From NCBI GenBank assembly GCA_020638055.1, contig JACKJH010000005.1:124001-188000 (forward strand): DNA of 64,000 bases. Reading direction: 5' to 3'. Position 1 is the first letter of the stretch, and every line of letters begins with the position of its first letter. This DNA is from Hyphomicrobiaceae bacterium (lineage in GTDB: Bacteria > Pseudomonadota > Alphaproteobacteria > Rhizobiales > Hyphomicrobiaceae). The position numbers were made by a program, and so were the translations under genes. Shown piece by piece: positions 35,903 to 44,623 of the stretch. The notes under the pieces are model-generated. The model was not told the DNA's origin and searched no databases. It was given only the letters and a program-made list of their open reading frames with translations.

Positions 35903-37768
35903 AGAAACCGCTTCCATCCGCTCCAGTTCGTCGATCATGCCTTCGAGCACCTTAAGGCCCTTGTTCCAGAACTCCGGATCACGCGCGTCCAAACCAAACG
36001 GTGCCAACAGCTCGGAATGGTGCTTGGAACCACCAGCCTTCAGCATCTCGAAATATTTCTCGACGAAACCGGGATGAGCTTCCTGGTAGAGGCCATATAG
36101 CGAGTTCACCAGACAATCACCGAAGGCATAAGCGTAGACGTAGAACGGCGAATGGATGAAGTGCGGAATGTAGGTCCAGAACACTTCATAGCCCGGCTTG
36201 AAGTCGAATGCGGGCCCAAGGCTTTCGCGCTGCACGTCGATCCAGATTTCATTCAGCCGCTCACTTGTCAGCTCGCCATTACGGCGCTCCTCGTGAACGT
36301 GACGCTCGAAGGTGTAAAACGCGACCTGGCGCACAACCGTGTTGATCATGTCCTCGACCTTGCCGGCGATCATGGCCTTCTTTTCACGCGCTTCTTTTGT
36401 GTCCTTCAAAAGCGCCTGGAAGGTTAGCATCTCACCGAACACGCTCGCCGTCTCTGCAAGCGTCAAAGGCGTCGGCGCCAGCAACGGACCTTGGTCGGCA
36501 GCAAGCACCTGATGCACGCCATGGCCCAACTCATGTGCCAAGGTCATGACATCGCGCGGCTTGCCCAGATAGTTCATCATCACATAGGGGTGGACGGAGG
36601 GCACGGTAGAGGCCGAAAACGCACCCGGTGCCTTGCCCGGACGCACGGGCGCATCAATCCAGTTCTTGTCGAAGAACGGTTTGGCAATCGAGGCCATCTC
36701 CGGCGCAAAACCCGCGTAAGCATTAAGCACCATTTCCTGTGCTTCAGGCCATGTGATGGTGCGGTCCGGCTTCTCCGGAAGCGGTGCGTTGCGATCCCAA
36801 TGCGCCAGCTTATCCATGCCGAGCCACTTTGCTTTCATGGCGTAATAGCGGTGCGACAAACGCGGGTAAGCCGCGCGCACCGATGACACGAGCGCATCGA
36901 CAACGGGTGCTTCCACGCGGTTCATCAGGTGACGGCTATCTGCAACGTCCTTGAAGCCGCGCCAGCGGTCTGAAATCTCTTTGTCCTTGGCCAGCGTGTT
37001 GGTGATGAGCGTAAACAGACGCACGTTGTCGCCCAGGACCTTGGCTATGGCCTCACCGCCAGCTTTGCGCTTTTCAGCCGATGGGTCCGACATCAAGTTC
37101 AGCGTCGGCTCCAACGTCAACGGCTCGTCAAAGCCCGAAACGTCAAAACGCAAGCCGCTCATGGTCTCATTGAACAACCGGTTCCATGCCCCGCGCGCCG
37201 TCTGGCCCTTTTCATGAAAGAGCTTTTCCAACTGTTCGTCGAGTTGATGCGGCTTTTCCTTCCGCAGATCGTCAAACCACGGCTTGTAACGCGCGAGATC
37301 GGGATGGGTCAGCGCGGATGCAAGCACATCATTCGGGATCTGGTTGAGTTCCAGTTCGAAGAACAAAAGATCCGTTGAGATCTGCGTCAGCTTTTCGGAA
37401 ATGTCGCCATAGAACTTGGCCCGCTTGGGATCGCTTTGGTCGCCCGCATAAAGAAGGCCGGCATAGGACCCGAGCTTGCCCAGCAAGTCAGATAGCGCTT
37501 CGTAGGCCTTCACCGCTGCCGCCAGCTTCGCGCCATCGCCGCCCATGTCCAACAGCTTGCCCTGATAGTTCGCTTTCAGCGCCTTGGCGTCCGCGGCGCC
37601 TTTTTCAAGGTCAGCAGCCACTTCCGCTGCTTCGGGCGACGCGTAAAGATCAGAAAGATCCCACTCGGGCATGGCACCCAGATTGGGCATCGCACTGCCC
37701 GAGGCCGTCTCGACGGCAGCCGGAAAATCGCCGCAGGAATTGATGAGTGCGCGCTGAACCAGCGTCAT
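35900..37768 (-). CDS. pepF: Oligoendopeptidase F, M3 family
   Basis: A 622-residue cytoplasmic zinc peptidase. The metal motif TLAHELGHGVHQVL with the downstream Glu in LAETASVFGEM is intact; N-terminal WDLSDLYAS and the YAYAFGDCLVNSLY region are typical of PepF/M3B. The ATG at 37768 has GGAG upstream, though many homologues start near MPNLGAMPEWDLSDL. The stop TAG falls in the end of family B element B3. Confidence 0.93.
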   Translation of the reverse strand: MTLVQRALINSCGDFPAAVETASGSAMPNLGAMPEWDLSDLYASPEAAEVAADLEKGAADAKALKANYQGKLLDMGGDGAKLAAAVKAYEALSDLLGKLGSYAGLLYAGDQSDPKRAKFYGDISEKLTQISTDLLFFELELNQIPNDVLASALTHPDLARYKPWFDDLRKEKPHQLDEQLEKLFHEKGQTARGAWNRLFNETMSGLRFDVSGFDEPLTLEPTLNLMSDPSAEKRKAGGEAIAKVLGDNVRLFTLITNTLAKDKEISDRWRGFKDVADSRHLMNRVEAPVVDALVSSVRAAYPRLSHRYYAMKAKWLGMDKLAHWDRNAPLPEKPDRTITWPEAQEMVLNAYAGFAPEMASIAKPFFDKNWIDAPVRPGKAPGAFSASTVPSVHPYVMMNYLGKPRDVMTLAHELGHGVHQVLAADQGPLLAPTPLTLAETASVFGEMLTFQALLKDTKEAREKKAMIAGKVEDMINTVVRQVAFYTFERHVHEERRNGELTSERLNEIWIDVQRESLGPAFDFKPGYEVFWTYIPHFIHSPFYVYAYAFGDCLVNSLYGLYQEAHPGFVEKYFEMLKAGGSKHHSELLAPFGLDARDPEFWNKGLKVLEGMIDELERMEAVS

Positions 37769-38119
37769 GCCATAGCTCCGATTGTGAATGGGAAAGAGAA
37801 AATTTGCAGGTTGAGGGCAATGTGACCGCCCCGGCCGATATTTTCAAGGCAATGGACACGGTACACTCGTGACATCAGCGTTCATCCGGCCAGGATAAAG
37901 ATAGCCAAGACGTAGCACTTTTGTCTGAAAATCATCCCAAAAATACACACTCGCGACAAAAACGCGCCGGGATGGGCGAGATGGAAACCAGTTGTTTACC
38001 TAACTCGGGCACGCTCTGACCTGTTGAGTTTTTCGCTGCTGACCCGTGTGTCCTGATCGGGAACATGTTTTTGCGGCCAGCGGAAAGTAATCTGTAGCGT
38101 TTGAAGAGTTGAGTGCCAA
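37769..38119. other. Divergent intergenic region, pepF / sigma54-type regulator
   Basis: This spacer must hold both promoters. I see no gene, repeat or clear operator in it. Confidence 0.5.
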
Positions 38120-39628
38120 ATGGCCAAGCGTGTACTTATTGTCGATGACGATCCGGCCCAGCGCCGCATTCTCGAAGAGACCATCAAGAGGATGGGCTTT
38201 GAGACGAAAACCCTAGGTTCCGGTGAAAGTGCCATCGACATGCTCGAAGGTCCGGAACGCGCAAACATTTCCCTGGTATTGCTAGATCTCGTCATGTCCG
38301 GCATCGACGGCATGGAAGTGCTGGACCGGTTGAACGGAAAAGCAGGTTTACCACCTTTCATCGTGCAGACGGCACATGGCTCCATCGACGCCGCAATCAA
38401 CGCAATGCGCGCTGGTGCAGTGGACTTTGTCGTCAAGCCGGTGAGCCCGGAGCGTCTTGAAGTATCGATCCGCTCTGCCATGAAGATCGAGGCGCTCGCT
38501 GGTGAAATCACCCGTATCAAGAAGCGCCAGGAAGGCACACTCACATTTTCAGACCTGATTATTCGCGAAGATGCGATGAAGCGGGTCATCGAACTTGGCC
38601 GCCGCGCTGCCTCTTCCAACATTCCAGTTTTGGTCGAAGGCGAATCCGGCGTTGGCAAGGAACTGATTGCGCGCGCCATCCAGGGCGAAAGCGAGCGCGC
38701 GGGCAAACCCTTTATCACCGTCAACTGCGGCGCGATCCCTGAGAATCTCGTTGAATCAATTCTTTTCGGTCACGAAAAGGGCTCGTTCACCGGCGCCAGC
38801 GACAAACGCATCGGCAAATTCCAGGAAGCAGATGGCGGTACGCTTTTTCTTGATGAGGTCGGCGAACTGCCGCTTGATGCACAGGTCAAACTGCTGCGCG
38901 CCTTGCAGGAAGGTGAAATCGATCCTGTTGGCTCCAAAAAGCCGGTGAAGGTCAACTTCCGCCTTATCTCAGCAACCAACCGGGACATGATTCAGTTGGT
39001 GAAGGACGGCAAGTTCCGCGAAGACCTTTACTATCGCTTGAACGTTTTCCCCATCTGGGTGCCCCCTTTGAAGGACCGGCTCGGTGATGTCGTAGACCTT
39101 GCCCAGTATTTCCTGACACGGTTTGCCGCTGAGGAAGGCAAGCGCGTAACCGGCATCGATGCAGATGCCCGGCGACTTCTTCAAACCTATGCATGGCCCG
39201 GCAACGTGCGCCAATTGGAGAACGCGGTGTTCCGTGCCGTCGTCCTTGCTGACGGTTCAGAGCTGACGATCAACGAATTCCCACAGATCGCTGCGCATGT
39301 GGAAGGGTTTGAAGCCTCCGTACCGGAAGCACCAGCCCCGCGGCCCCACACACCGGCCTTCAAAGGCCCCGCGCTTCTCGGCGCGGAGGATCGCATTCCA
39401 AATACGATCGAAGTCCGTCCTGGAGAGGGTTCAGGCGCACTGGGTATCCCCGCCATCACGTCAGAAGGCGATATTCGCCCACTGGACGAGATAGAGGCCG
39501 ACATGATCCGGCTGGCACTTGGCCGCTACCGTGGTCACATGACCGAGGTAGCCCGCCGTCTCAAGATCGGGCGCTCGACACTTTACCGCAAAATGCAGGA
39601 ATACGGTCTGGAACCGCGTCCAAACTAG
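38120..39628 (+). CDS. NtrC-family response regulator
   Basis: A 502-residue protein. The receiver domain has the acidic pair DDD near residue 10, phospho-acceptor Asp in VLLDLVMSG (about residue 57) and Lys in DFVVKPV. The AAA+ domain has Walker A GESGVGKELIARAI, GSFTGA (the sigma54-contact loop, with Ser instead of Ala), Walker B GGTLFLDEVGEL. The C-terminal Fis-type helix-turn-helix is MTEVARRLKIGRSTLYRKM. A low-complexity linker of about 90 residues lies between them. No histidine kinase is adjacent. The stop TAG is at a family A boundary. Confidence 0.92.
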   Translation: MAKRVLIVDDDPAQRRILEETIKRMGFETKTLGSGESAIDMLEGPERANISLVLLDLVMSGIDGMEVLDRLNGKAGLPPFIVQTAHGSIDAAINAMRAGAVDFVVKPVSPERLEVSIRSAMKIEALAGEITRIKKRQEGTLTFSDLIIREDAMKRVIELGRRAASSNIPVLVEGESGVGKELIARAIQGESERAGKPFITVNCGAIPENLVESILFGHEKGSFTGASDKRIGKFQEADGGTLFLDEVGELPLDAQVKLLRALQEGEIDPVGSKKPVKVNFRLISATNRDMIQLVKDGKFREDLYYRLNVFPIWVPPLKDRLGDVVDLAQYFLTRFAAEEGKRVTGIDADARRLLQTYAWPGNVRQLENAVFRAVVLADGSELTINEFPQIAAHVEGFEASVPEAPAPRPHTPAFKGPALLGAEDRIPNTIEVRPGEGSGALGIPAITSEGDIRPLDEIEADMIRLALGRYRGHMTEVARRLKIGRSTLYRKMQEYGLEPRPN

Positions 39629-39730
39629 AGCATTTTCCGACGAAGTGGACGCCGGTTCGTCGCAGAAAATGCGACCAAACAAAAAAGCTAGAGCGCCGAT
39701 CCGATTCCATCGGATCGGAATGCGCTCTAG
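39627..39730 (+). repeat. Palindromic element, family A (copy A9)
   Basis: The best consensus-like copy: AGAGCATTTTCCGACGAAGT, TTCGTCGCAGAAAATGCGAC, CTAGAGCGCCGATCCGATTC, CGGATCGGAATGCGCTCTAG. The TAG of the regulator's stop codon is its first boundary. Confidence 0.93.
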
Positions 39731-39985
39731 CTCCGCAAGCCAAGCGCCACGTACCTTCTTGCGCGGCTGGCCTAATCGATCCGCAGCTACACCCTGCGAT
39801 CAGTAGCGCGTCCCCCGAACTTGTTTGGGGGGCGCGTTATGGCTTTCTGCGCGGGCGACGACATCCAATTCCGTTCCCCGAAGCCGTCGAAAAATTTTTC
39901 GATTTTCTATCGAACCGTTTCACCCGTCATCGCGTTCTAAAGGTAACGATCACAAACGGCGTCCCAACCCGATAGGAGCCCAACG

Positions 39986-40162
39986 ATGTCCGGAATTTCG
40001 TTCCGCCCGTTCGTCTTTCCCGTCCTTGCGACTGCGACAGTTGCCGGTGCGATTGCTCTCACCGCATCCAGCAGCACGCCGCCGTCCGAACAGGCACACA
40101 ATGTTCCGCAAGCTCAAACAGCAATCGCTCTCAATTCCGACATCCAACGGCACCAGAACTAG
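39986..40162 (+). CDS. Short exported or membrane protein, 58 residues
   Basis: MSGISFRPFVFPVLATATVA begins a hydrophobic N-terminal segment to about residue 26, followed by a Ser/Pro/Gln-rich tail ending SDIQRHQN. AGGAG stands seven bases before the ATG. The stop TAG is the boundary of element A10, so the original C-terminus could have been longer. No family is recognised. Confidence 0.55.
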   Translation: MSGISFRPFVFPVLATATVAGAIALTASSSTPPSEQAHNVPQAQTAIALNSDIQRHQN

Positions 40163-40262
40163 AGCATTTTCCGACGAAGTGGATACCGGTTCGTCGCAGA
40201 AAATGCGACCAAATCAAAAAGCTAGAGCGCTGATCCGGTTCCATCGGATGGAAAAGCGCTCT
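40161..40262 (+). repeat. Palindromic element, family A (copy A10)
   Basis: AGAGCATTTTCCGACGAAGT, TCGCAGAAAATGCGACC, hairpin 2 around GATCCGGTTCCATCGGAT, ending GAAAAGCGCTCT. Confidence 0.92.
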
Positions 40263-40435
40263 AAAAGACACTTAGGGGTGAACACTGTGAGAATGAAATG
40301 ACTTGCGACCGCAGGCTGAAAAACAAGTTAAATTTGGATATGTAGAATACTGCGTTACAGGGAAAATAACACACCCCTTGTTGGATTAGACGCAATCCCA
40401 GTGCGGATCATTTTCGAACGGCGTGCAGAATACTG
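40263..40435. other. A+T-richer spacer between two family A elements
   Basis: The stretch is richer in A and T than its surroundings and has no gene. It may carry the promoter of the downstream transpeptidase gene. Confidence 0.4.
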
Positions 40436-40540
40436 GAGCATTTTCCAACGAAGTGGACACCGGTTCGTCGCAGAAAATGCGACCAAACCAAAAAGCTAGA
40501 GTGACGATCCGATTCCAACGGATTGAAAAAAGCGCTCTAG
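40436..40540 (+). repeat. Palindromic element, family A (copy A11)
   Basis: GAGCATTTTCCAACGAAGTG, TTCGTCGCAGAAAATGCGAC, GATCCGATTCCAACGGAT, ending AAAAAGCGCTCTAG. Confidence 0.9.
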
Positions 40541-40694
40541 GTTTTCCCACCTTCTAAAAAAACAGTGCGCTTTTTTGCTGCCCCTTATGCAACACTATTT
40601 CTCCATGTTCGTCCTCGACAGTGCTTGAAACGGCGTATTACTGGAAAATGAGCGCAACTCCCAGTAGCGTTGACGCGAATCATGGAGCAAAAAA

Positions 40695-42458
40695 ATGCGT
40701 CGAACTCGGATTGCTGCCGCAACGGCAACCTGCGCAATATTGAGCCTTTGCGGTCCTGCCAATGCTGTCGAGCCAGATCCACCGCAATCCTTGCTGACGC
40801 TCGAAGAAGGCGTGGCCTTCAATGTGCGAGAACGGTTGCGGGCTCCTGCAAAAAACCTGAGCGATGGAGATCGTAGCGATCGCGAGGCGTTGGCCGAATA
40901 CTACGTGACGCGCGCCAACAAGCCCATTTGGATTGAAGGTGACGGCCTGACGGCAAAGGCCAAGGCGGTGATCGAGGAAATTCGGCGTGCCGCTGACTGG
41001 GGATTGGACGCAGCCGATTTCGATCTTCCTAGTGCTGGCATTGAAAATATTTCAGAGCGGAGTGCTGTGGTCGATGCGGAAGCCAAAATATCGCTTGCCG
41101 CGCTGAAGTATGCGCGCTTTGCCCGCGGTGGCCGTATCCCTAAACCGCGTGAAATGAGTTCTTATCTCGATCGCGATCCGCAACTCATCTCGCCGGTCAA
41201 GGTTCTGGAACAGATTACCGCAACGTCCGACCCCGGGGGGTATCTGGCAAGCCTCCATCCAAAACATGCAGGTTTTCAGAAATTGCGCCAGAAGCTCCTG
41301 GATCTGCGCAATTCCAAGGCACAGGACACGCCCGTTCAGATGCCTGCCAGCGGCCCACTTCTGAAAGAGGGGACGCGCCATCCCGACGTCGCGATCTTGC
41401 GAAAGCGCTTGGATATGCCGGCCCCGGAGGCTGGTGATGGGTCACCGGCGGATCCCGAATTGTTCGATGCTGCTGTCGCAGATACGGTGAAGGAATACCA
41501 GCGCGAGAACGGCATGATGGCCGACGGCATCATCGGCAGTCGCACACGCGCGGCTCTCAATGGCGGCAAGCGCCGCGTCGACGAGGGTTTGCTCATCGCC
41601 AACATGGAAGAGTGGCGTTGGATGCCGGAGGACCTCGGCCACATGTATGTCTGGGTCAACCTGCCCGAATACAAGTTTCGCGTTGTGAAGGACGGCCAGG
41701 TTATCCACCAGGAGCGCATCATCATCGGCCAGACCGATAAGCAGACGCCGGTCTTTTCCCATGAGTTGGAAACCGTCGTGCTGCATCCGTTTTGGGCGGT
41801 TCCCAATTCGATAAAGGTCAATGAACTGCTGCCAAGCCTGGCCCGCGGTTCTTCGCTCCAGCGACGAGGGTTGCGCCTGCAGTACAACGGCCGCGACGTT
41901 GACCCGCTCTCAGTTGACTGGAGCCGCAGCGACATCAGGAATTTCCACGTCTATCAGCCGCCGGGCGGGGGCAACGTGCTGGGCGAAGTGAAATTCATGT
42001 TCCCAAACAAGCACCAGGTTTACATGCACGACACACCGAGCAAAGGTCTGTTCAACGAAACCAAACGGACCTTCAGTCATGGTTGTATGCGCGTCAGGAA
42101 CCCGATGCGGCTGGCTGAGATTGTGTTGGCCGAAGATAAGGGCTGGTCGGCTGCGAAAGTGCAATCGATGCTGCGAAACGGCCCCGACAACCAGGAAATC
42201 CGGCTGGAATCCAAAATTCCTGTTCACGTTACCTATTTCACCGCGGTCGTGGACGAAACCGGCGAATTGCAGACAATGCCCGACGTGTACCTGCACGAAA
42301 AGCGCATTCGTCTTGCTTTGGCTGGCGAGTGGGACCGCATTCCACGCCACCGCGATCACCTGCTGCCTGTTCCTTACGTGAAACCTCAGATCCAGACATA
42401 CAGCAGCAATAACAACGGGTTCTCCAGCCTCTTTGAAAGCGTGTTCGGCGGCTTTTGA
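40695..42458 (+). CDS. L,D-transpeptidase with peptidoglycan-binding domain (YcbB-like)
   Basis: A 587-residue periplasmic enzyme with a signal peptide (residues 1-25, ending PANA). An N-terminal scaffold domain is followed by a peptidoglycan-binding segment (LKEGTRHPDVAILRKRL, YQRENGMMADGIIGSRTRAA) and the YkuD domain with IIIGQTDKQTPVFSHEL and the active site SHGCMRV (His462, Cys464). It makes 3-3 cross-links. GGAG precedes the ATG. It and the following DUF882-like gene are commonly neighbours in Hyphomicrobiales. Confidence 0.93.
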   Translation: MRRTRIAAATATCAILSLCGPANAVEPDPPQSLLTLEEGVAFNVRERLRAPAKNLSDGDRSDREALAEYYVTRANKPIWIEGDGLTAKAKAVIEEIRRAADWGLDAADFDLPSAGIENISERSAVVDAEAKISLAALKYARFARGGRIPKPREMSSYLDRDPQLISPVKVLEQITATSDPGGYLASLHPKHAGFQKLRQKLLDLRNSKAQDTPVQMPASGPLLKEGTRHPDVAILRKRLDMPAPEAGDGSPADPELFDAAVADTVKEYQRENGMMADGIIGSRTRAALNGGKRRVDEGLLIANMEEWRWMPEDLGHMYVWVNLPEYKFRVVKDGQVIHQERIIIGQTDKQTPVFSHELETVVLHPFWAVPNSIKVNELLPSLARGSSLQRRGLRLQYNGRDVDPLSVDWSRSDIRNFHVYQPPGGGNVLGEVKFMFPNKHQVYMHDTPSKGLFNETKRTFSHGCMRVRNPMRLAEIVLAEDKGWSAAKVQSMLRNGPDNQEIRLESKIPVHVTYFTAVVDETGELQTMPDVYLHEKRIRLALAGEWDRIPRHRDHLLPVPYVKPQIQTYSSNNNGFSSLFESVFGGF

Positions 42459-42826
42459 CACCTGTATGGTTTCTCGATTATGGCGTTCGAAATGCGCGCG
42501 AAGCCAACGATGTGGCACGCTTGGGGCGGCTACGCGCGCCTCGGCAAATTGGTTTGATCCAGGTTGGGATCGCTCTCGACGGCACCAAGCCGTGTCATAC
42601 ATCCCGAGATATACTGCCATCTGAAGAAAAAAACCGGCACGCTCCCAATTTTGGCCCCTATTATTAGGCTTACTCAAAAATTAAGGGGTTAGGGGATAAC
42701 CCTGGGGAATTGCTCGCTGCAGATCGATCAGGGGAGATTGCATCCCCGCCGGGAGAACAGGGCCCGGTGTCAGGCTGGATGTCTGAAATCGAATGACGGC
42801 GCTACGCACGGGACGGGGAAATAAGC
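42459..42826. other. Upstream region of the DUF882-like gene
   Basis: No gene is visible. A TTGACA at 42456 with a TTATGG 17 bases on could be a weak promoter, and GGGGTTAGGGGATAACCC near 42686 can form a small hairpin. Neither is decisive. Confidence 0.4.
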
Positions 42827-44386
42827 GTGAGGTTCAACGCTCGGATAGGGCTCGCGGCCATTGTCGCGGCTGTTGCCACAGCAGGCATCAGCTCAAGTAA
42901 TCTCGTTGCCAATTCCAAGGGCAATCGCACCATCTCCTTCTACAACATTCACAACAAGGAAACGCTCACCGTCACCTACATGCGCCACGGCCAGCGCGAC
43001 CCGGAGGCCATGAAAAAAATCAACTGGATGATGCGTGACTGGCGGCGTAACGAAGCCACGACAATGGACCCGGAGCTGATCGATCTGTTGTGGCAGGTTC
43101 ACGAGGAACTGGGTTCGCGCGAGCCGATACACCTCATTTCAGGGTTCCGTTCCTCCAAGACCAATGAAAAGTTGCGTAGCAAAGGCGGCGGTCAGGCCAA
43201 ACAGTCGCGCCATATCCTGGGAAAGGCTGCCGACGTCCACTTCCCCGATGTACCTATAAAACAGCTCCGCTATTCGGGCCTCGTGCGCGAACGCGGGGGC
43301 GTTGGCTACTATCCCACCTCTGGAATCCCATTCGTACATCTGGACACCGGCCGCGTCCGCCACTGGCCGCGCATGCCGCGTTACGAACTTGCGCTGCTCT
43401 TCCCCAACGGCCACACCAAGCACGTCCCTTCCGACGGGCGTCCCCTCACCAGTGCTGACTATCGCATTGCTCGCACACAGCACAGGGATCTTGCCCAGCA
43501 GGTCGCCGCATTCTTCAATATCCGCAGTGGCAAGACGACCAGAACTACGCTGGTTGCGGATGCCGGGGCAGCAGCGCCCAATTCCGCACCTCCACCAGCC
43601 TCGCGCCCTGCCAGAACGATGAACCCTGCCGCGCGCCAGCAGGTCGCTTCGCTTTATGCACCGCCCGCAGGGCCTTCCTTACTGCAAGCCCCGCGCCCGG
43701 CTTTACGGCCTGCCCAACCCGCATCAAAAGTGGCAAATGCCGCGCCGGCGCAAAAGCCAGGAAAGGCAATTTCTCCTAACGACCGTTCGCAACTTGCATC
43801 CTTGTTCAGCCTGGCATCGTTTGCACCTGTATCCCGGCTTATCAGCCCACCCAGGCCTGCACAACGGGCGAGCCTTCCAGCTCCGACAGGAAGTTTGACC
43901 GGAGGAGCCATGCCCGCTCCAAACGTCGCCAGACGCCAGCCAGCTTTGCCGCCGCAGCAACGGTTGGCTGCGATTGATCGACGGACACTTGATAGTGCAA
44001 ACCGCCCGCCACGCACCATTTCAGATATCGAACGCGCAGGTTGGTCTTCTGGCTGGGTGACGGCACCCGCATTCGATGAAGAGCACCCAGACGAAATCTC
44101 CTACCGGCCGTTCCCGGTCGCACCGATGTTGACCGATAGCCCATCGCCCGATGATCCTGTTTTGATTACGTTGAAGCATCCTGATGTTGGCGAAACGCTT
44201 GCAATGCTGGGCCAGGATGACGATCGGCTTCCGTTGCGCATGCGTCCAGGGCCGCAGGTAGTTGCCATGATGTGGGCACAGCAGTTCAAGGGGCGCGCGG
44301 TTGATCTGTCTGAACTGCTCAACCACGACCGGGCTAACCCCAGCGATGCAATTGCAAGCCGCACGGTGGAAACCAGCGACCGGTAA
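42827..44386 (+). CDS. DUF882/YcbK-like peptidase M15-type protein with long C-terminal extension
   Basis: A 519-residue exported protein. After an N-terminal signal anchor, residues 35-190 match the DUF882/M15 fold: TISFYNIHNKETLTVTY, INWMMRDWRRNE, LISGFRSSKTNEKL, the metal-binding SRHILGKAADVHFP and FVHLDTGRVRHWPR. These enzymes cut peptidoglycan peptide stems. The last 300 residues are Pro/Ala-rich and not recognisable. The start is GTG with GGGGA upstream. Its role is likely tied to the transpeptidase before it. Confidence 0.85.
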   Translation: MRFNARIGLAAIVAAVATAGISSSNLVANSKGNRTISFYNIHNKETLTVTYMRHGQRDPEAMKKINWMMRDWRRNEATTMDPELIDLLWQVHEELGSREPIHLISGFRSSKTNEKLRSKGGGQAKQSRHILGKAADVHFPDVPIKQLRYSGLVRERGGVGYYPTSGIPFVHLDTGRVRHWPRMPRYELALLFPNGHTKHVPSDGRPLTSADYRIARTQHRDLAQQVAAFFNIRSGKTTRTTLVADAGAAAPNSAPPPASRPARTMNPAARQQVASLYAPPAGPSLLQAPRPALRPAQPASKVANAAPAQKPGKAISPNDRSQLASLFSLASFAPVSRLISPPRPAQRASLPAPTGSLTGGAMPAPNVARRQPALPPQQRLAAIDRRTLDSANRPPRTISDIERAGWSSGWVTAPAFDEEHPDEISYRPFPVAPMLTDSPSPDDPVLITLKHPDVGETLAMLGQDDDRLPLRMRPGPQVVAMMWAQQFKGRAVDLSELLNHDRANPSDAIASRTVETSDR

Positions 44387-44403
44387 ATGGCGCAACGGCA
44401 TTT

Positions 44404-44623
44404 AGAGTATGTTCCGACGAAGTGGACACCGGTTCGTCGAAGATAATGCGACCAAACAAAAAGCTAGAGCGCCTTTCTCACGAGGGCACGGCCGTCATCG
44501 CGCTGGCGCGAGATCGCCCCGTAAGGAGCGAGGCGAAAAGCGTAGCGGTGGTCTACGGTTGCGCCACCCGACGCAACGGTCGGCCGCGGCAGAATGATTC
44601 CGATATAACGCACGACGCTCTAA
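44404..44623 (+). repeat. Composite element: family A half plus D-type block (copy A12/D2)
   Basis: 44404-44468 is A hairpin 1 (TTCCGACGAAGTGGACACCG, GAAGATAATGCGACC). From 44471 it switches to a block whose first 30 bases equal 5770-5799 and whose end, CGCACGACGCTCTA, matches 35787. It looks like a mosaic of modules between convergent genes. Confidence 0.8.

Noticed and set aside
39825..40301. A 158-codon frame ending in an element-derived peptide
   Set aside because: It overlaps the better-supported 58-residue frame, lacks a ribosome-binding site, and only its element part looks familiar.
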